From Bacteroidota bacterium (lineage in GTDB: Bacteria > Bacteroidota > Bacteroidia > Cytophagales > Cyclobacteriaceae), in assembly GCA_018267135.1 (NCBI GenBank), contig JAFDZA010000010.1, forward strand, positions 1 through 64,000: a DNA stretch of 64,000 nt, given 5' to 3'. Within the stretch, counting starts at the first letter, position 1. Every line of letters starts with the position of its first letter. The position numbers and the translations under genes were made by a program. Shown here in pieces: positions 52,175 through 62,437 of this stretch. Below the pieces are notes generated by a model. The model was not told where the DNA came from and did no database searches. It saw only the letters and a program-made list of their open reading frames with translations.

Positions 52175-53368
52175 TTACACTCGTTCAAAAATCATAGCTG
52201 CACCTTGTCCTACCCCAATACACATAGTGGCTAACCCATATTTCACATTTCGTTTTTTCATTTCATAAATTAAAGTGGCACTGATGCGTACCCCGCTACA
52301 GCCGAGCGGATGACCAATAGCAATAGCCCCTCCGTTTACATTTACAATGGATGGATCTACATTTAGATCTTGTATGCAGGCGAGCGATTGTGCCGCAAAT
52401 GCTTCGTTCAATTCAATCAATCCGATATCGGAAATTTTTAGTCCGGCTCGTTGTAGTGCTTTTTGTGTAGCCGGCACCGGCCCCACGCCCATATAGGCCG
52501 GGTCTACTCCCGCAATAGCCACTGATACCACACGTGCTTGTGGTTTTAAATTATTTCTCTTTACAAACTCTTCACCCGCAATTAAGCTTGCTGCGGCACC
52601 ATCATTAATGCCGGAAGAATTTCCGGCTGTTACACTTCCACCTTCTTTAAAAGCCGGTTTTAGCAGTGCCAATTTTTCCAGCGAAGTTTCGCGCGGATAT
52701 TCATCTTGATCAAAAAGAATGTTCTCTTTTCCTTTTGTAACGGGCACGGCTATCAGTTCATCCAAAAATTTATTTTGGGAACGAGCCTTAAAATATTTTT
52801 GCTGCGATGCCAGCGCAAATTGATCCTGATCTTCGCGGCTGATTTTCCATTTTTCGGCCACGTTCTCGGCTGTTTCGCCCATGCTGTAAGGATGATATTG
52901 TTTAGCCAGTTTTGAATTAACAAACCGCCAGCCGATGGTGGTATCATACACTTCGGCTTTTCTTGAAAATCCTTCTTCACTTTTACCCATTACAAAAGGA
53001 GCGCGGGTCATGCTTTCCACACCTCCCGCAATGTAAACTTCGCCATCGCCATGATGGATGGCACGCGCTGCATCCATCATGGCCTGCAACCCTGAAGCAC
53101 ACAACCGGTTAACCGTAACGCCACCAACTGATGTAGGAAGTCCTGCCAGCAGGGCCGCCATGCGTGCCACGTTGCGGTTGTCTTCTCCGGCCTGGTTGGC
53201 CGCTCCAAAAATGACATCTTCAATTTGGCGAGGATCAATCGTTGCATTGCGTTCGATTAATTTTTTTATAACGAGAGCCGCCAGATCATCCGGGCGAATT
53301 GAAGACAGCGAGCCTCCGTATTTTCCCACCGGGGTACGCAGAATATCTACCATGAAAACAGCTTGCAT
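52175..53368 (-). CDS. 3-oxoadipyl-CoA-type thiolase (acetyl-CoA acyltransferase)
   Basis: A 397-residue thiolase. Nucleophile Cys90 (NRLCASGLQ), His in GGAIAIGHPLG, second Cys in TMCIGVGQG. Segments such as NQAGEDNRNVARMAALLAGLP and AEVYDTTIGWRFVN closely match the PaaJ/PcaF branch, which splits 3-oxoadipyl-CoA into succinyl-CoA and acetyl-CoA. Position next to the kynurenine genes fits aromatic or ring-cleavage catabolism, but it could equally act in phenylacetate or fatty-acid degradation. 160 nt separates it from the dioxygenase gene on the same strand. Confidence 0.88.
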   Translation of the reverse strand: MQAVFMVDILRTPVGKYGGSLSSIRPDDLAALVIKKLIERNATIDPRQIEDVIFGAANQAGEDNRNVARMAALLAGLPTSVGGVTVNRLCASGLQAMMDAARAIHHGDGEVYIAGGVESMTRAPFVMGKSEEGFSRKAEVYDTTIGWRFVNSKLAKQYHPYSMGETAENVAEKWKISREDQDQFALASQQKYFKARSQNKFLDELIAVPVTKGKENILFDQDEYPRETSLEKLALLKPAFKEGGSVTAGNSSGINDGAAASLIAGEEFVKRNNLKPQARVVSVAIAGVDPAYMGVGPVPATQKALQRAGLKISDIGLIELNEAFAAQSLACIQDLNVDPSIVNVNGGAIAIGHPLGCSGVRISATLIYEMKKRNVKYGLATMCIGVGQGAAMIFERV

Positions 53369-53499
53369 GTTTTGATAAATTAAAAAAATAAAAGTGGGCT
53401 CAAGATAATCAACTTATGGAAGACAATCCTTGCATTTTTACTTTGAAAAGGCCTTTCCTTATCCCCTAAAGCGGGGATTTCTGTTTGTTTAAATAGGTT

Positions 53500-53507
53500 T
53501 ACCTTTA
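53500..53507 (+). promoter_or_regulatory. Possible -7 box of the 53545 lipoprotein gene
   Basis: TACCTTTA, one mismatch from TANNTTTG, 37 nt before the start. A hairpin ATCCCC-TAAAGC-GGGGAT (53461-53478) lies just upstream and could be an operator in this divergent region. Confidence 0.3.
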
Positions 53508-53544
53508 CCCCACAAACAGAATAAAACCCAATAAATTTTAAACT

Positions 53545-54621
53545 ATGAAAACGAACAAACTCTTTCTTGTGTCTGTCTTGGCATTTGCCGGGGTGATACT
53601 ATCGTGCAGTAAAAGCAATTCGCCTGCTGCGGTAAGCCCTGCCTCGGCTCAATCCACTTTCTCTACCGTAAATACCGATGTATCGGCCGCCATTAACGGG
53701 CTTAACACCGCTCCGGGAAATAAAGCTCTAAATTCATTTGCCGGTCTTAACAACACCAACAGTCCTTTTGCCAGAATCCGTTCATTCAACTCAATAAAAA
53801 GTGTTAATGATGTAAAAAATGCAATGGGTGCCGGGCTTGCCTCCATTCGCGCCATGCTTATAAAAAGCACTGCCACCGAGCGTGTAGCCGGAACCACTCC
53901 GTTTAATTTTGCCAACAAAATAGGCACCTACACCTGGAGCAAAGCCAACCATAAGTGGAACTATACTTCGGGCGGAAGCATCATTAAAATTGATTACCCT
54001 TCCGACTCAACGCTGGCCACTAACGATACCGAACTTCAGATTACTGCCTATACCGAAGTTCCGGTAGGTTCAGAGTATTTCCCCACCGACATTGAGGCGG
54101 CTATTTATCAACCCATAGGCGGCACCAAGCAAGTGGGCATATCAATCACCGCTTCGGGGTATGATAATACGGGCAATCCTAACAAAGCCAGTTTCTCTCT
54201 TTATATTAATCCCTACTCAATTTCTTTTAGCTTCGATAATAGCCAATCGCTCAGCGCCTCTGAATCATTTAGCTTTACCCAAGGTTCTACCGTTTATATT
54301 GGCACGGGCATTACTGCTACGTATGCATCGGCTGCCGATCAGGCCAATGGAAATCCGAGCAAAGTTACCGGCTACCTTCAACTTGAAAATGTAAAATTCA
54401 ATATTGCCGTGGATGGAACCCAAGCCGCCACCTCTACCGATCGTAACCAGTATGTAGTAATTACCATCACCATCAATGGCGGAATGGCCGGCCATGTGGT
54501 TTGGGTAACGGATCCAAGCAGCGGAGACCAAGTGCCCTATGTGCAATACAACGATAAAACACAACAACCCCTTGCTGTTGTCTTTGCCAATTTGCAAACC
54601 CAACTCGGCAGTTTAAACTAA
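53545..54621 (+). CDS. Lipoprotein of unknown function
   Basis: A 358-residue protein with a lipoprotein signal (hydrophobic region then LSCSKSN, Cys21). The mature part is Ser/Thr/Asn-rich and beta-dominated, with Ala-rich helices early (INGLNTAPGNKALNSF). No known domain was recognised. It is transcribed alone and followed by a strong terminator. Confidence 0.8.
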   Translation: MKTNKLFLVSVLAFAGVILSCSKSNSPAAVSPASAQSTFSTVNTDVSAAINGLNTAPGNKALNSFAGLNNTNSPFARIRSFNSIKSVNDVKNAMGAGLASIRAMLIKSTATERVAGTTPFNFANKIGTYTWSKANHKWNYTSGGSIIKIDYPSDSTLATNDTELQITAYTEVPVGSEYFPTDIEAAIYQPIGGTKQVGISITASGYDNTGNPNKASFSLYINPYSISFSFDNSQSLSASESFSFTQGSTVYIGTGITATYASAADQANGNPSKVTGYLQLENVKFNIAVDGTQAATSTDRNQYVVITITINGGMAGHVVWVTDPSSGDQVPYVQYNDKTQQPLAVVFANLQTQLGSLN

Positions 54622-54641
54622 GCGTATTTTCCATTCTTATT

Positions 54642-54669
54642 AAAAAAGGAGGGTAACACCTCCTTTTTT
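54642..54669 (+). terminator. Rho-independent terminator after the 53545 lipoprotein gene
   Basis: AAAAAAGGAGG / CCTCCTTTTTT, 11-bp arms, 6-nt loop GTAACA, 20 nt after the stop, with the T-run in the second arm. Confidence 0.8.
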
Positions 54670-54701
54670 ATTGATTATCTCTAATAAAAAATCCAAATGC
54701 T

Positions 54702-54709
54702 TATTTTTG
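54702..54709 (+). promoter_or_regulatory. -7 box of the DUF4293 gene
   Basis: TATTTTTG matches TANNTTTG exactly, 18 nt before the ATG at 54728. It supports that start over the ATG at 54671, which lies upstream of the box. Confidence 0.4.
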
Positions 54710-54727
54710 TTGCCAATTCATAAAACT

Positions 54728-55192
54728 ATGTGGCAACGAGTTCAAACTATTTTTCTGGCGGGCGTTATCGCTTCGCTTGTTGTAATGATTTTTTTACCCG
54801 TATGGGAAGTGCGGGCTGAAGCTGCGCGACTTACCCTCTATCCGTTATACTACCGTGCTCAATTGGGCAGTTCTGTTTCCGAAATTTATTTTCCCTATTG
54901 CTTTATGGCCATGTTCGGCTTAGCCGGTGCTACCACAGCCGCCATTTCCATACAGAAGTTTGAAAACCGGCTGCTGCAACTAAAGCTGGGAGCGCTCAAT
55001 GCTTTACTCATTGCCTTGTGCGGATTTATGGCTGCCTACTTGTCTATTAAACTGGCGAAAGACAACCACGCGGCCGGCAATTTTGGATGGGGGCTTTACC
55101 TGCCATTTGCCGCGATGGTGTTTAATGCTATTGCTAACCGGTTTATCAGGCGAGACGAGCGGCTGGTGAGAGACTCCGACCGACTGCGGTAG
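54728..55192 (+). CDS. DUF4293 membrane protein
   Basis: A 154-residue protein with four transmembrane segments (about 7-27, 57-77, 87-110, 120-140) and the typical DUF4293 opening MWQRVQTIFL. The family is specific to Bacteroidota and has no known function. It ends in a charged tail. pyrH follows after 52 nt with its own promoter. Confidence 0.85.
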   Translation: MWQRVQTIFLAGVIASLVVMIFLPVWEVRAEAARLTLYPLYYRAQLGSSVSEIYFPYCFMAMFGLAGATTAAISIQKFENRLLQLKLGALNALLIALCGFMAAYLSIKLAKDNHAAGNFGWGLYLPFAAMVFNAIANRFIRRDERLVRDSDRLR

Positions 55193-55199
55193 TTTGCTC

Positions 55200-55230
55200 T
55201 TTGCAAAACCTGAAAATCCCTTCATCTTTG
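55200..55230 (+). promoter_or_regulatory. Promoter of pyrH
   Basis: TTTG (55200-55203), a 19-nt spacer, then CATCTTTG (55223-55230), one mismatch from TANNTTTG. The pyrH ATG follows at 55245. Confidence 0.55.
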
Positions 55231-55244
55231 CTGAAAAATGTTGA

Positions 55245-55949
55245 ATGAAATATAAGCGCATACTTCTGAAACTGAGCGGGGAAGCCCTAACCGGCAACAA
55301 AGCTACCAACATCGATCCCGATGTGTTAGAACAATACTGTGAAGAGATCAAAGCCGTAAAAGAACAAGGTGTGCAACTGGCTATTGTAATCGGAGGAGGC
55401 AATATTTTTCGCGGGGGGCAAGCCGAAGCCTTGGGCATAGATCGTGTGCAAGGCGACTACATGGGTATGCTGGCCACTGTTATCAACGCTATGGCGTTGC
55501 AAAGTGCATTGGAACGGCACGGGGTTTACACCCGGCTGATGGCCGGCATAAAAATGGAACAAGTATGCGAACCATTTATCCGCAGAAGAGCCATCCGCCA
55601 CCTTGAAAAAGGAAGGATTGTAATCTTCGGTGCGGGCATTGGCAACCCTTATTTTACTACCGACTCCACGGCCAGTTTACGAGCCATTGAAATACAGGCC
55701 GATGTCGTATTAAAAGGAACACGGGTAGATGGGGTTTATACCAAAGACCCACTGAAGTTTCCTGATGCAGTTCGCTACCAAACTCTCTCCTTTCAGGAAG
55801 CGTACGAAAAGAACCTGAACATTATGGACATGACGGCCTTTACTCTTTGCCAGGAAAATAAGTTGCCGATCATTGTTTTTGATATGAACAAGAAAGGAAA
55901 TTTGCTGAAGATTGCACAAGGCGAAGAAGCCGGAACTCTGATTCGCTGA
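55245..55949 (+). CDS. pyrH: UMP kinase
   Basis: A 234-residue amino-acid-kinase-fold enzyme making UDP from UMP. Motifs: [37 protein letters not shown] and [12 protein letters not shown], as in bacterial PyrH. The length is normal. It is followed by frr, the common order in bacteria. Confidence 0.97.
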   Translation: MKYKRILLKLSGEALTGNKATNIDPDVLEQYCEEIKAVKEQGVQLAIVIGGGNIFRGGQAEALGIDRVQGDYMGMLATVINAMALQSALERHGVYTRLMAGIKMEQVCEPFIRRRAIRHLEKGRIVIFGAGIGNPYFTTDSTASLRAIEIQADVVLKGTRVDGVYTKDPLKFPDAVRYQTLSFQEAYEKNLNIMDMTAFTLCQENKLPIIVFDMNKKGNLLKIAQGEEAGTLIR

Positions 55950-56007
55950 TGGGTTGATTCATTAATCTTCTCAATACCAACTATTCAATACTAACCTTAT
56001 ACTGTTT

Positions 56008-56562
56008 ATGGAAGAAATTGAACTCTACCTCGAAGATGCCCAAGACCAGATGAACAAGGCATTGAACCATGTGGCCAGCGAATTGGCCAAAATTCGGGCA
56101 GGCAAAGCCAATCCCTCTATGCTGGATGGAATCATGGTTTCGTACTATGGAGTGATGAGTCCGCTCCATCAGGTATCTTCCATTACCACCCCCGAAGCAC
56201 GAACTATTTTTATAAAACCCTGGGAAAAAAATTTAATACAGGAAATTGAAAAAGCCATTATGACAGCCAACATCGGCCTTACTCCGCAAAACGATGGGCA
56301 GCAGGTAATCATCAACATCCCCATGCTAACAGAAGAGCGCAGAAAGCAACTTGTAAAACAAGTGGGGCAAGAATGCGAACAAGGCAAGGTAAGCGTACGC
56401 AGTATCCGAAAAGAGACGAATGAGTCGTTAAAAAAAATAAAGGGTGTATCAGAAGACGATATTAAAAATGCAGAAGAACAAGTGCAAAAACTAACTGACG
56501 ACTCCATTTCTAAAATAGATGGCCAGATGAAGAAAAAAGAAACGGAGATTATGACGGTGTAG
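56008..56562 (+). CDS. frr: Ribosome recycling factor
   Basis: A 184-residue protein that splits the post-termination ribosome with EF-G. The family pattern is clear: ALNHVASELAKIRAGKANPSML, YYGVMSPLHQVSSI, TEERRKQLVKQ and VRSIRKETN. It follows pyrH after 58 nt and precedes lgt by 17 nt. Confidence 0.97.
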   Translation: MEEIELYLEDAQDQMNKALNHVASELAKIRAGKANPSMLDGIMVSYYGVMSPLHQVSSITTPEARTIFIKPWEKNLIQEIEKAIMTANIGLTPQNDGQQVIINIPMLTEERRKQLVKQVGQECEQGKVSVRSIRKETNESLKKIKGVSEDDIKNAEEQVQKLTDDSISKIDGQMKKKETEIMTV

Positions 56563-56579
56563 CTAACCAAAGAATTACT

Positions 56580-57350
56580 GTGCACCCTGTATTATTTCAA
56601 GTAGGCCCGATCACAATTTATACGTATGGTTTTTTTATTGCCTTGGGGGCAGTGCTGGGGGCCTGGTTTATGTGGTGGCAAGGCAAGAAGCAATACGGTC
56701 TTACCTTCGATCAGGCCAATGCCTTGTTTCTGCTGTTAGTCGTAGGCGGAGTAGTCGGTGGCAAGCTATTTCTCTTTTTTGAAAATCCTTCTTTTTATTT
56801 CTCTCACCCGCAAGAATTACTCGGCAAAAACGGGTTTGTGTTCTATGGTTCATTACTTACCGATATTCCGCTTATGCTTTGGTATTTTAGAAAAAATAAT
56901 TTGCCGGTGTTGGGCATGCTCGATATTATGGCGGTTGTTACCTGTCTGGTGCACGGCTTTGGCCGCATCGGGTGCTTTAATGCCGGGTGTTGTTACGGCA
57001 AGCCTACCTCAAGTTGGGCAGGTGTAGTTTTCAGCGATCCCACTTGCCAGGCACAGCCTCTAAACACTCCGCTTCACCCTACCCAACTCTATGAGGCTAT
57101 CTTCATTTTTTTTATTCTGTTAGTGCTGCTGTTCATTATCCGAAATAAAAAATTCGATGGTCAGGCGTTTCTCAGCTACCTGATTTTATATGCCGCTACC
57201 CGGGGCGTGATTGAAATTTTCCGGGGTGATATACAACGGGGTTTTGTCATCAACGGTATTCTTTCCATTTCACAATTTATTTCGCTGGTTCTGATAATCG
57301 GTTCGGTTTACTTTTATGTAAAGTGGAGGCGAAATACTACCTTTCGTTAA
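56580..57350 (+). CDS. lgt: Prolipoprotein diacylglyceryl transferase
   Basis: A 256-residue inner-membrane enzyme with about seven segments that adds diacylglycerol to the lipobox Cys of preprolipoproteins. The signature HGFGRIGCFNAGCCYG is intact, and the late RGDIQRGFV segment supplies the conserved Arg. The start is GTG at 56580 (reads HPVLFQVGPITIYTYG, typical for Lgt). It serves the lipoproteins encoded here at 25.0 and 53.5 kb among others. Confidence 0.96.
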   Translation: MHPVLFQVGPITIYTYGFFIALGAVLGAWFMWWQGKKQYGLTFDQANALFLLLVVGGVVGGKLFLFFENPSFYFSHPQELLGKNGFVFYGSLLTDIPLMLWYFRKNNLPVLGMLDIMAVVTCLVHGFGRIGCFNAGCCYGKPTSSWAGVVFSDPTCQAQPLNTPLHPTQLYEAIFIFFILLVLLFIIRNKKFDGQAFLSYLILYAATRGVIEIFRGDIQRGFVINGILSISQFISLVLIIGSVYFYVKWRRNTTFR

Positions 57351-57361
57351 ACATATCGATT

Positions 57362-57778
57362 ATGGAAAACGAGAGTGTAGGCCAGCGCATTAAGCGAAGT
57401 GTAAAAAAAATACTGGGGCGTTTGCTGCTCATTGTGCTAATTATCGGCATCGTTGTATTTGCTTTTGTTTATTGGGGTATTTACGAGCGGGGCATCATGG
57501 CCGGTAAAGTGCTGCGCATCACCCAAAAGGGAGTTCTCTTTAAAACGTATGAAGGGAAGCTGAACCTCGAAACTTTCGGGGCCATGAAAAACACAAGCAC
57601 CTTGGCCGAAACATTTGATTTTTCTGTAGAAAGCAACGAGGCAGAAATCATTAAAGAACTGGAACAGGTAGCCCTGAGTGGCGAACGGGTAAATCTGAAA
57701 TTCATAAAACGGTATGTCATTTTTCCGTGGCGTGGCGACACGCGCTATTTTGTAGAAGGGGTGGAACGCATAAAATAA
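57362..57778 (+). CDS. Small membrane protein downstream of lgt
   Basis: A 138-residue protein with one transmembrane segment (about 20-41, LLLIVLIIGIVVFAFVYWGI) and a basic N-terminus (IKRSVKKI). The C-terminal domain is soluble and would lie outside the cytoplasm. From memory, Bacteroidota orthologues are often mislabelled 6-phosphogluconate dehydrogenase; nothing here supports that. The start at 57362 lies 11 nt after the lgt stop, while the ATG at 57323 lies inside lgt. It is co-transcribed with lgt. Its stop is next to the convergent GT3 gene. Confidence 0.7.
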   Translation: MENESVGQRIKRSVKKILGRLLLIVLIIGIVVFAFVYWGIYERGIMAGKVLRITQKGVLFKTYEGKLNLETFGAMKNTSTLAETFDFSVESNEAEIIKELEQVALSGERVNLKFIKRYVIFPWRGDTRYFVEGVERIK

Positions 57779-59584
57779 TTATTTATTCACCCGTTGATAT
57801 GCCTCTTCATAATGGGAGATTAAATTGTTCCAACTAAATGCCGATGAATAGTTTTCTACGCTATTTCGTTGGTTAATGCGATCGCGCCTGCTTTGTTTTA
57901 AAAACATATATAGAAAGGTGGCTAATTGCCGTGCGCTCCAATCAAACGTGCGCTTGCCGCGCTCCACCACAAACATACCTCCCTTTTCGTGGTCGGGCAT
58001 GTGTTTCATTAAGTAATCTCCAAACCCGCTAAGGTCGCTGGTTACAGCCGGTACTCCGCTGGCCATACACTCTAACGGAGTGTAGCCCCACGGCTCATAA
58101 TAGCTCGGAAATATGCCTAAGTGGCAACCGCGCACAAACTGGCTGTAGTCTAGCCCAAATAAGGGGTTGGTCGAAGTAATAAAGTCGGGGTGATAAATAA
58201 TTTTTACTTTGTCTTCCGGTTTGTTCAGCAGGTTTCTGCGATAAATAAACCGAACAATATCGTCTTGCTCTTCACTTATTATTCGGTGTGTAACCGGAGT
58301 GGGCAAATTTTTGTTTTTCCAAGTCTGTAAGGTACGGCGGTAGCGCAGTGCCCAGTATTCATCTACATACTGGTTCAAATCGGGCAGGTGATGGTCTTGC
58401 TGCTGAGTGCTTTCAATAAAAAAACGTTTGCCCACCTGTCGCTGAATGGCGTTGCACACCTCACGTATTTCTTCCATTACCGCCCGCGATTGCAGCACTT
58501 CGGGTTTGATACTGATATATTCTCGTTTTGTAATAAAAAACATAATTACGGTAAGCTCCGATTTTTCTTCCTTCAGTTTTTCGTTTAAATGGTGTAGCGC
58601 TTCCAACGTCAGATCGAACCCTTTGTTTTTGTATTCGTATCGGCCTGAGGTGAAAAAATAAATAGTATGATCCAGGCTAAACGAATAAGAAGGGAAAAAA
58701 TGCCCCATCACAAACTCATGAATTTTTTCTTTATAGAGTGCGTGCAGATTTTGAAATTCATGGAGTGCTTCAAACCGCTGGATGTTCAGCCCATTGGGCA
58801 AAATGAGATCGGGAACGCGTTTCAGTAAATGCTTACACTCGCGGGCCGTAACATCGCTAACCGTAGTAAATATACCGCATGCCTGAGCACAGCCAAACTC
58901 GATAGAGGCTTCCGTAAGAACACCAAATTTTTTGGCTTCTTCCCTCCAATTAAAAAAAGGAAGATGAGCATAAAACAGAGGAGAGTTAATGGCTAAGTGT
59001 CGTCCCAGTTGCGTAGCATGTGTGGTAAAAACCGTTTTTACCGGAAGGCCTTCCCTCCGGATATCGAGTATCGGGAGCCCTGCCATCCATTCATGAAAAT
59101 GTGCGATAAGGGGTTGGTCGGCATTAACTTTCACTAATTCATCTAAAAACAGTTTGGTTAAAAAAGCAAAAGCAATAACCTGATCTATCAGTTTATTGTT
59201 TTCCGGAATTTGTATCTGGTGGTTTTTCCAGAGCAAATACTTAATCACATTCAACGCTTTTTCTTCAATGAGCGGGTTCAGCAACACCACCCGTGGCTTG
59301 CCGGTAATCAGCCACTCGGCATAAATAACATCATATCCTTTTTTACGCAGGTTGGCTGCAGCCTGGCCAAAAGCATCTTCTACCTCGGTAAGCAATTCTA
59401 TTTCAGCCTGAATATTTTTATTTACATACGGGCCAATCATACAGAAATTACCTCCATGATTTTTTGTCATGGCAGGGGCTTTAGAGCGAATCACGGTATA
59501 AATTCCGCCCACTTGGTTGCATACTTCCCAGGCAGCCTCCACCACCATTGGTCTGTCTTTTTTTATCCGGACTTTGTGAGTCAT
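57779..59584 (-). CDS. Glycogen synthase, GT3 (eukaryote-like) family
   Basis: A 601-residue glycosyltransferase that extends alpha-1,4-glucan. It opens with VVEAAWEVCNQVGGIYTVIRSKA, characteristic of GT3 enzymes of yeast and animals and of their Bacteroidota relatives. FTTHATQLGR and the C-terminal GIFPSYYEPWGYTPLECMASG (donor binding, E-x7-E pattern) follow. The start at 59584 is chosen because the residues from 59623 to there do not resemble the family. It probably does the main synthesis, since the GlgA-like protein at 11.1 kb lacks half of the fold. Confidence 0.92.
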   Translation of the reverse strand: MTHKVRIKKDRPMVVEAAWEVCNQVGGIYTVIRSKAPAMTKNHGGNFCMIGPYVNKNIQAEIELLTEVEDAFGQAAANLRKKGYDVIYAEWLITGKPRVVLLNPLIEEKALNVIKYLLWKNHQIQIPENNKLIDQVIAFAFLTKLFLDELVKVNADQPLIAHFHEWMAGLPILDIRREGLPVKTVFTTHATQLGRHLAINSPLFYAHLPFFNWREEAKKFGVLTEASIEFGCAQACGIFTTVSDVTARECKHLLKRVPDLILPNGLNIQRFEALHEFQNLHALYKEKIHEFVMGHFFPSYSFSLDHTIYFFTSGRYEYKNKGFDLTLEALHHLNEKLKEEKSELTVIMFFITKREYISIKPEVLQSRAVMEEIREVCNAIQRQVGKRFFIESTQQQDHHLPDLNQYVDEYWALRYRRTLQTWKNKNLPTPVTHRIISEEQDDIVRFIYRRNLLNKPEDKVKIIYHPDFITSTNPLFGLDYSQFVRGCHLGIFPSYYEPWGYTPLECMASGVPAVTSDLSGFGDYLMKHMPDHEKGGMFVVERGKRTFDWSARQLATFLYMFLKQSRRDRINQRNSVENYSSAFSWNNLISHYEEAYQRVNK

Positions 59585-59743
59585 ACACAAATTCGTTGCT
59601 GACTTGTAAGGTACAAAATACAAGTCAAATTGACTGAAAAATATAATACAGGTTGTTTTTTTAAGACATAATTTCTTAAAATCATTTTTATGTCCAACTG
59701 GATTACATTTTGTTTATAGCGTGTAAAGCAATTACCAACGACT

Positions 59744-62338
59744 ATGAACTTCGAAAAATTCACTATAAAATCTCAGGAAGCGTTGCAAAAAGCAGCCGCC
59801 ATTGCCGGGGGCAACCAGCAACAGGCTATTGAGCCGGGGCATTTATTACAAGCCATTCTTGAAACGGATGAAAACGTTTCTGATTATATAATAAAAAAGC
59901 TGAACGTAAACGAAGCTATTCTTAAAAACAAACTAAACGAAATAGTAGCCGGCTATCCCAAAGTTTCGGGGCAGCAGGCTTACCTCTCGCCTTCGGCCAA
60001 TTCGGTGTTGCAGAATGCCGAAAAAGAATTGCGCGAATTAAAAGATGAATACGTTTCTATCGAGCATTTATTACTGGCCCTGCTCGCTACCAAAGACAAA
60101 ATTTCATCGCTGATGAAAGATGTGGGGTTTGACCGGGCCGGGTTGCTGAAAGCCATTAAAGAATTGCGTGGCAACACCAACGTAACGGATCAAAATGCCG
60201 AAGCGAAATACAAGTCGCTCGAACGTTATTCTAAAAACCTAAACGATCTGGCCAAGAAAGGGAAAATAGATCCGGTTATCGGCCGCGATGAAGAAATCAG
60301 ACGGGTGCTGCAAATTCTTTCCCGCAGAACTAAAAACAATCCCATTCTTTTAGGCGAACCGGGGGTGGGTAAAACCGCCATTGTGGAAGGCATGGCACAA
60401 CGCATTGTAGATGGCGATGTACCCGAAAACCTAAAAACCAAAACACTGGTTTCGCTCGATATGGGGCTGCTGGTGGCCGGGGCAAAATACAAAGGCGAAT
60501 TTGAAGAGCGTTTGAAAGCCGTGATTAAAGAAGTAACTGATTCCAATGGAGAAATTATTTTATTCATTGATGAAATCCATACTTTAATTGGAGCCGGAGG
60601 CGGTGAAGGCGCCATGGATGCCGCCAATCTGCTCAAGCCAGCTTTGGCCCGTGGCGAATTGCATGCCATTGGCGCTACTACGCTGAAAGAGTACCAAAAG
60701 CATATTGAAAAAGACAAAGCATTGGAGCGAAGGTTTCAGACCGTCATGGTAGATGAACCCAGTATAGAAGATTCCATTTCTATTTTACGCGGCATTAAAG
60801 ACAAGTATGAACTGCACCATGGTGTGCGCATTAAAGACGATGCGGTGATCTCGGCCGTAGAGCTTTCGAGCCGCTACATTAGCGATCGTTTTTTACCCGA
60901 CAAGGCTATTGATCTGATGGATGAAGCCGCTTCCAAGTTACGTCTGGAGATGGATTCACTTCCGGAAGAACTCGATGAACTCAATCGTAAAATCATGCAA
61001 CTCGAAATCGAGCGCGAAGCTATCCGCAGAGAAAAAGACAAAGAGAAAGAATCATCGTTAAGTAAAGAAATAGCTGAACTCTCCGAGCAGCGAAACTCCT
61101 TAAAAGCCAAATGGGAAAGCGAAAAAGAAGTAGTGCAGGGAATTCGCTGGGAAAAAGAAGCGATGGAGAAATTAAAATATGAAGCGGAGCAAGCAGAAAA
61201 ATCAGGCGACTACGGGAAGGTGGCCGAAATCCGCTACGGCAAATTAGCCGAAGCTGAAAAACGTATTCAAGATCTGCAAATAAAAATGAAGCAGATGCAA
61301 AGCGAACATTCCTTGTTAAAAGAAGAGGTGGACAGCGAAGACATTGCCGAAGTAGTAGCCAAATGGACCGGCATACCGGTTTCAAAAATGCTGCAGAGCG
61401 AACGCGAAAAATTACTTTATCTGGAAGAAGAATTGGGCAAGCGTGTAGCCGGCCAAGAAGAAGCCATTAAAGCGCTGAGCGATGCCGTGCGCAGAAGCCG
61501 GGCCGGCCTGCAAGACCCCAAGCGACCCATCGGTTCATTTATTTTTATGGGCACTACCGGTGTGGGTAAAACCGAACTGAGTAAAGCACTGGCCGAATAT
61601 TTATTCAATGATGAAAATGCCATGGTGCGAATTGATATGAGCGAATATCAGGAACGGCACAGCGTTAGCCGTCTCATTGGGGCGCCTCCGGGTTATGTAG
61701 GCTATGATGAAGGTGGCCAACTGACCGAGGCCGTACGCAGAAAACCGTATTCTGTAATTCTGCTGGATGAAATTGAAAAAGCTCATCCGGATGTGTTTAA
61801 CATTTTGCTGCAAGTGCTGGACGATGGCCGGCTTACCGACAACAAAGGAAGGGTAGCCAACTTTAAAAACACCATCATCATTATGACTACCAATATTGGT
61901 TCTCAGATCATTCAGGAAAATTTTGAAAAGATTACGGATCAAAATTATTTTGATGTAATTGATCACACCAAAGATGAAGTAGTGGCGTTATTAAAGAAAA
62001 CGGTGCGACCTGAGTTTATCAACCGCATAGACGAGATGATTATGTTCCGGCCGTTAACCAAAAACGATATTCAGAAGATTGTTCGAATCCAATTTGAACT
62101 TATAAAAAAGAGATTAAATGAAACAGGCGTAGCGCTGGAAATTTCCGAAAAGGCACTCCAGCGGCTGGCCAAACTTGGTTTCGATCCGCAATTTGGAGCC
62201 CGGCCTTTAAAAAGGGTTATGCAGCGCGAAATTTTAAATGAACTGTCGAAACAAATATTATCGGGTAAAGTGAACAAGAACTCTTCCATTTTCGTTGATA
62301 TAAAAAATGACGTAGAGTTTGAGTTTATCAACCGGTAA
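59744..62338 (+). CDS. clpB: ATP-dependent disaggregase ClpB
   Basis: An 864-residue Hsp100 chaperone that pulls proteins out of aggregates with DnaK. Clp_N repeats (about 1-145), first AAA+ module with Walker A GEPGVGKT (204-211) and Walker [11 protein letters not shown], a coiled M-domain (about 405-530) that separates it from ClpA/C, and a second AAA+ module with Walker A GTTGVGKT (603-610). The length is normal. No heat-shock (CIRCE) element was seen in the 159 nt upstream. Confidence 0.97.
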   Translation: MNFEKFTIKSQEALQKAAAIAGGNQQQAIEPGHLLQAILETDENVSDYIIKKLNVNEAILKNKLNEIVAGYPKVSGQQAYLSPSANSVLQNAEKELRELKDEYVSIEHLLLALLATKDKISSLMKDVGFDRAGLLKAIKELRGNTNVTDQNAEAKYKSLERYSKNLNDLAKKGKIDPVIGRDEEIRRVLQILSRRTKNNPILLGEPGVGKTAIVEGMAQRIVDGDVPENLKTKTLVSLDMGLLVAGAKYKGEFEERLKAVIKEVTDSNGEIILFIDEIHTLIGAGGGEGAMDAANLLKPALARGELHAIGATTLKEYQKHIEKDKALERRFQTVMVDEPSIEDSISILRGIKDKYELHHGVRIKDDAVISAVELSSRYISDRFLPDKAIDLMDEAASKLRLEMDSLPEELDELNRKIMQLEIEREAIRREKDKEKESSLSKEIAELSEQRNSLKAKWESEKEVVQGIRWEKEAMEKLKYEAEQAEKSGDYGKVAEIRYGKLAEAEKRIQDLQIKMKQMQSEHSLLKEEVDSEDIAEVVAKWTGIPVSKMLQSEREKLLYLEEELGKRVAGQEEAIKALSDAVRRSRAGLQDPKRPIGSFIFMGTTGVGKTELSKALAEYLFNDENAMVRIDMSEYQERHSVSRLIGAPPGYVGYDEGGQLTEAVRRKPYSVILLDEIEKAHPDVFNILLQVLDDGRLTDNKGRVANFKNTIIIMTTNIGSQIIQENFEKITDQNYFDVIDHTKDEVVALLKKTVRPEFINRIDEMIMFRPLTKNDIQKIVRIQFELIKKRLNETGVALEISEKALQRLAKLGFDPQFGARPLKRVMQREILNELSKQILSGKVNKNSSIFVDIKNDVEFEFINR

Positions 62339-62405
62339 GTGTTAAAATAAATTGTTGGTTAGTGGGTTTGGTAGATCCCGTGCAAGCGGGGTGGTTTTTG
62401 GGGTT

Positions 62406-62429
62406 AGGGCGTGCAGAGGTGCACGCCCT
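62406..62429. terminator. Bidirectional terminator between clpB and the Cdd1-like gene
   Basis: AGGGCGTGC / GCACGCCCT, perfect 9-bp GC-rich arms with a 6-nt loop AGAGGT, followed by ATATTTTTTTA on the plus strand. It lies 68 nt after the clpB stop and 9 nt from the convergent gene end. Confidence 0.8.
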
Positions 62430-62437
62430 ATATTTTT

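Noticed and set aside
59585..59743. CIRCE-type heat-shock operator before clpB
   Set aside because: No 9-nt inverted repeat of the CIRCE type was found in this region.
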